Source: Lentzea sp. NEAU-D7 (GTDB taxonomy: Bacteria > Actinomycetota > Actinomycetes > Mycobacteriales > Pseudonocardiaceae). From it: a DNA stretch of 64,000 bases. The stretch spans positions 1-64,000 of the forward strand of contig NZ_JAPJDL010000021.1 of NCBI RefSeq assembly GCF_026242055.1. The letters are read 5' to 3'. This document shows, piece by piece, positions 62,673-64,000 of the stretch (positions are counted from its first letter, which is position 1; every line of letters starts with the position of its first letter). The notes under the pieces were generated by a model. It was given only the letters and a program-made list of their open reading frames with translations, was not told the origin of the DNA and made no database searches. A program made the translations under genes and the position numbers.

Positions 62673-63440
62673 CTAGCGGTCGGCGTGCAGCCTCGCGACG
62701 AAGCTGAACCGGTCACCGCGGTAGAGCGACCGGGCACGTTCGATCGGGTGGCCGTCGACGTCGTAGGAGACGCGGTGCAGCAGCAGCATGGGCAGCGCCG
62801 GGTTCGTGCCGATCAGCAACGCCTCGCGGGGCGTGGCGAGCACCGTCTCGACGCGTTCCTCGGCCTCGGCGAAGCGGACGCCGAGCCGTTCGGTGAGGCA
62901 CGCGTAGAGCGATCCGGCCGGGTCGAGCTTCTCCAGCAGGTCCGGGAACCGGCTGAAGCTGAGATAGGTCGATTCGAGCCCGATGCGTTCGTCGTCGGCG
63001 AGCAGCACGCGTTCGAGGTGCACGACCGGGTCGCCCGGTTCGAGCATCAGGTCGCGGGCCAGGCCGTCGTCGGCGCCGAGCTCCTCGACCGTGATCACCG
63101 TGCGGTTCGGCTCGACGCCCTGGCGGCGCATGCCCTCGGTGTAGCTGACCAGGGACAACGGCTGCACGAGCTTCGGCGGCGCGACGAACGTGCCGCTGCC
63201 TTGGCGGCGGATGAGCTTGCCTTCGAGCACGAGCTCGCTGACGGCTTGACGCAACGTGACGCGCGAAACGGAGAACCGTTCGGCGAGCTCGCGTTCGGAC
63301 GGCAGGACGGTTCCCTCGCCGAGGTTCTCGACGAGGTCGAACAGCTCGGCCTTGACCGCGTAATAACGCGGGACTCGGCCGTGTTCTGGAATGCCCGCGC
63401 GAACGGGACGATCAGCGCGGTGCGGCGGGACGCGGTTCAC
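62673..63440 (-). CDS. GntR-family transcriptional regulator (HutC/DasR subfamily)
   Basis: A 255-residue regulator. The N-terminal winged helix-turn-helix covers about residues 25-90 (LPSERELAERFSVSRVTLRQAVSELVLEGKLIRRQGSGTFV). A UTRA effector domain follows with SLVSYTEGMRRQGVEPNRTV, ATPREALLIGTNPALPML and YRGDRFSFVARL, all closely similar in pattern to DasR. It starts with GTG and is read with the STAND gene downstream (51 bases). The DasR likeness suggests a phospho-sugar or amino-sugar effector, but the neighbours here are an amino-acid-binding protein and the STAND receptor. Confidence 0.9.
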   Translation of the reverse strand: MNRVPPHRADRPVRAGIPEHGRVPRYYAVKAELFDLVENLGEGTVLPSERELAERFSVSRVTLRQAVSELVLEGKLIRRQGSGTFVAPPKLVQPLSLVSYTEGMRRQGVEPNRTVITVEELGADDGLARDLMLEPGDPVVHLERVLLADDERIGLESTYLSFSRFPDLLEKLDPAGSLYACLTERLGVRFAEAEERVETVLATPREALLIGTNPALPMLLLHRVSYDVDGHPIERARSLYRGDRFSFVARLHADR

Positions 63441-63471
63441 GTGGCGTGAGCCTACGTGACGCCCCGTGTGA

Positions 63472-64000
63472 TCAAGGGGCCAGCTTGGGCGGATCCGGGA
63501 TCTTGTAGCCGGAAGATCCGATGTTGACTTCGAGGGACTTGCGCCAGGCGCCCGTGTCGATCATCTTCTGCAGCGCGGCCTGGACCTTGGCCTTGCTGCT
63601 CGGGTCGTCGCGGTGCAGGCCGACGCCGTACTCCTCCTTGCTGAACGGGTCGCCGACGACCCGCAGGAGCTCCGGGTTCTGGGCGGCGTAGCCCGCGAGC
63701 AGCACGTCGTCGGTGGTGACGGCGTCGACGTTCTCCGCGAGCAGCGCCGTGACGCAGTCGCTGAACTTCGCGTACTCGACCATCTTCACGTCCTTCGCGA
63801 ACTGGTCGCGGACGTACTCGGCGGACGTGGAGCCGGCGGTGGAGCACAGGCGGAGACTGGCGTTGAGCGACTTCGGGCCCTCGATGCGGTTCTCGTTCAT
63901 GCGCACCAGCAGGTCCTGACCGGCGACGAAGTACGGGCCGACGAAGTCGACGATCTGCTTGCGCTTGTCCGTGATCGAGTAGGTGGAGACGACCATGTCG
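63472..64000 (-). CDS. Amino-acid ABC transporter substrate-binding protein (partial)
   Basis: The C-terminal part (about 176 residues) of a polar-amino-acid-binding protein of the SBP_bac_3 family, cut by the window's right edge, so the signal peptide and the N-terminal lobe are missing. Family hallmarks visible are DMVVSTYSITDKRKQIVDFVGPY and, near the end, EEYGVGLHRDD. It looks like glutamate-binding GluB proteins. It is transcribed toward the GntR gene, with 31 bases between, so it may be in one operon with GntR and the STAND gene. Confidence 0.9.
   Translation of the reverse strand, partial: DMVVSTYSITDKRKQIVDFVGPYFVAGQDLLVRMNENRIEGPKSLNASLRLCSTAGSTSAEYVRDQFAKDVKMVEYAKFSDCVTALLAENVDAVTTDDVLLAGYAAQNPELLRVVGDPFSKEEYGVGLHRDDPSSKAKVQAALQKMIDTGAWRKSLEVNIGSSGYKIPDPPKLAP

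Noticed and set aside
59691..63449. 1252-codon open frame on the plus strand opposite the STAND and GntR genes
   Set aside because: High GC causes long antisense frames; its translation is low-complexity and its opposite strand has clear domain motifs.

Overview
The window is chromosomal DNA of a high-GC actinomycete, most likely a member of the Pseudonocardiales (Lentzea, Saccharothrix or Amycolatopsis type); genus is an inference from protein character only. Support comes from the strong GC codon bias, the frequent GTG starts, the many 1-8 nt stop/start overlaps, actinobacterial marker families (DUF3159, DUF3710, DUF3093, DUF4193, Cei, DUF3039, DUF3099, DUF7455) and a sigA...sigB arrangement.

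Layout. 1-271: promoter and leader of an rRNA operon that reads leftwards off the window, so the 16S gene should lie just outside. 385-2887: a two-component system and an SPFH protein. 3120-21205: a conserved core block (dxs, TRAM-domain RNA methyltransferase, APC permease, ceoB-ceoC, DUF3159, OB-fold, hydrolase, DUF3710, dut, DUF3093, DUF4193, cei, suhB, ppgK, sigA) in the same order as Mycobacterium tuberculosis Rv2682c-Rv2703, with a LuxR/LAL regulator and a PH-domain gene inserted. 21753-38421: the stretch that leads to sigB in mycobacteria (YihY, DUF3039, DUF3099, sigB), here widened by a sugar ABC operon with a ROK regulator, a helicase, a SUKH gene, psuG-psuK, a PucR regulator, a methyltransferase and dtd.

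38703-42565: class I fumarase, a decayed VOC gene, a hydrolase and two paralogous lipoproteins. 42619-52367: a self-contained hexuronate/aldarate catabolic locus. An ABC importer, KdgD, glucarate dehydratase and an unknown TIM-barrel-like protein are transcribed leftwards; an IclR regulator, uronate dehydrogenase and a ketoglutarate-semialdehyde-type dehydrogenase are transcribed rightwards. Together they give the oxidative route from uronate to 2-oxoglutarate, except for a recognisable lactonase. 52436-58492: methyltransferase, CPT-like kinase, flavin monooxygenase, secreted protein, RtcB and two related hypothetical proteins, one carrying a 15-bp minisatellite. 58562-64000: a 1187-residue protein that joins a STAND-type NTPase to an extracytoplasmic substrate-binding domain through one membrane span, behind a DasR-like GntR regulator and an amino-acid-binding protein cut by the window edge.

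The most unusual items are a family of AT-rich palindromic repeats at four 3'-intergenic sites, the STAND/binding-protein fusion and its neighbours, the QRTDA minisatellite protein, and a terminator-like hairpin whose 3' arm is the ribosome binding site of the next gene. I saw no tRNA, insertion sequence, prophage or CRISPR array.
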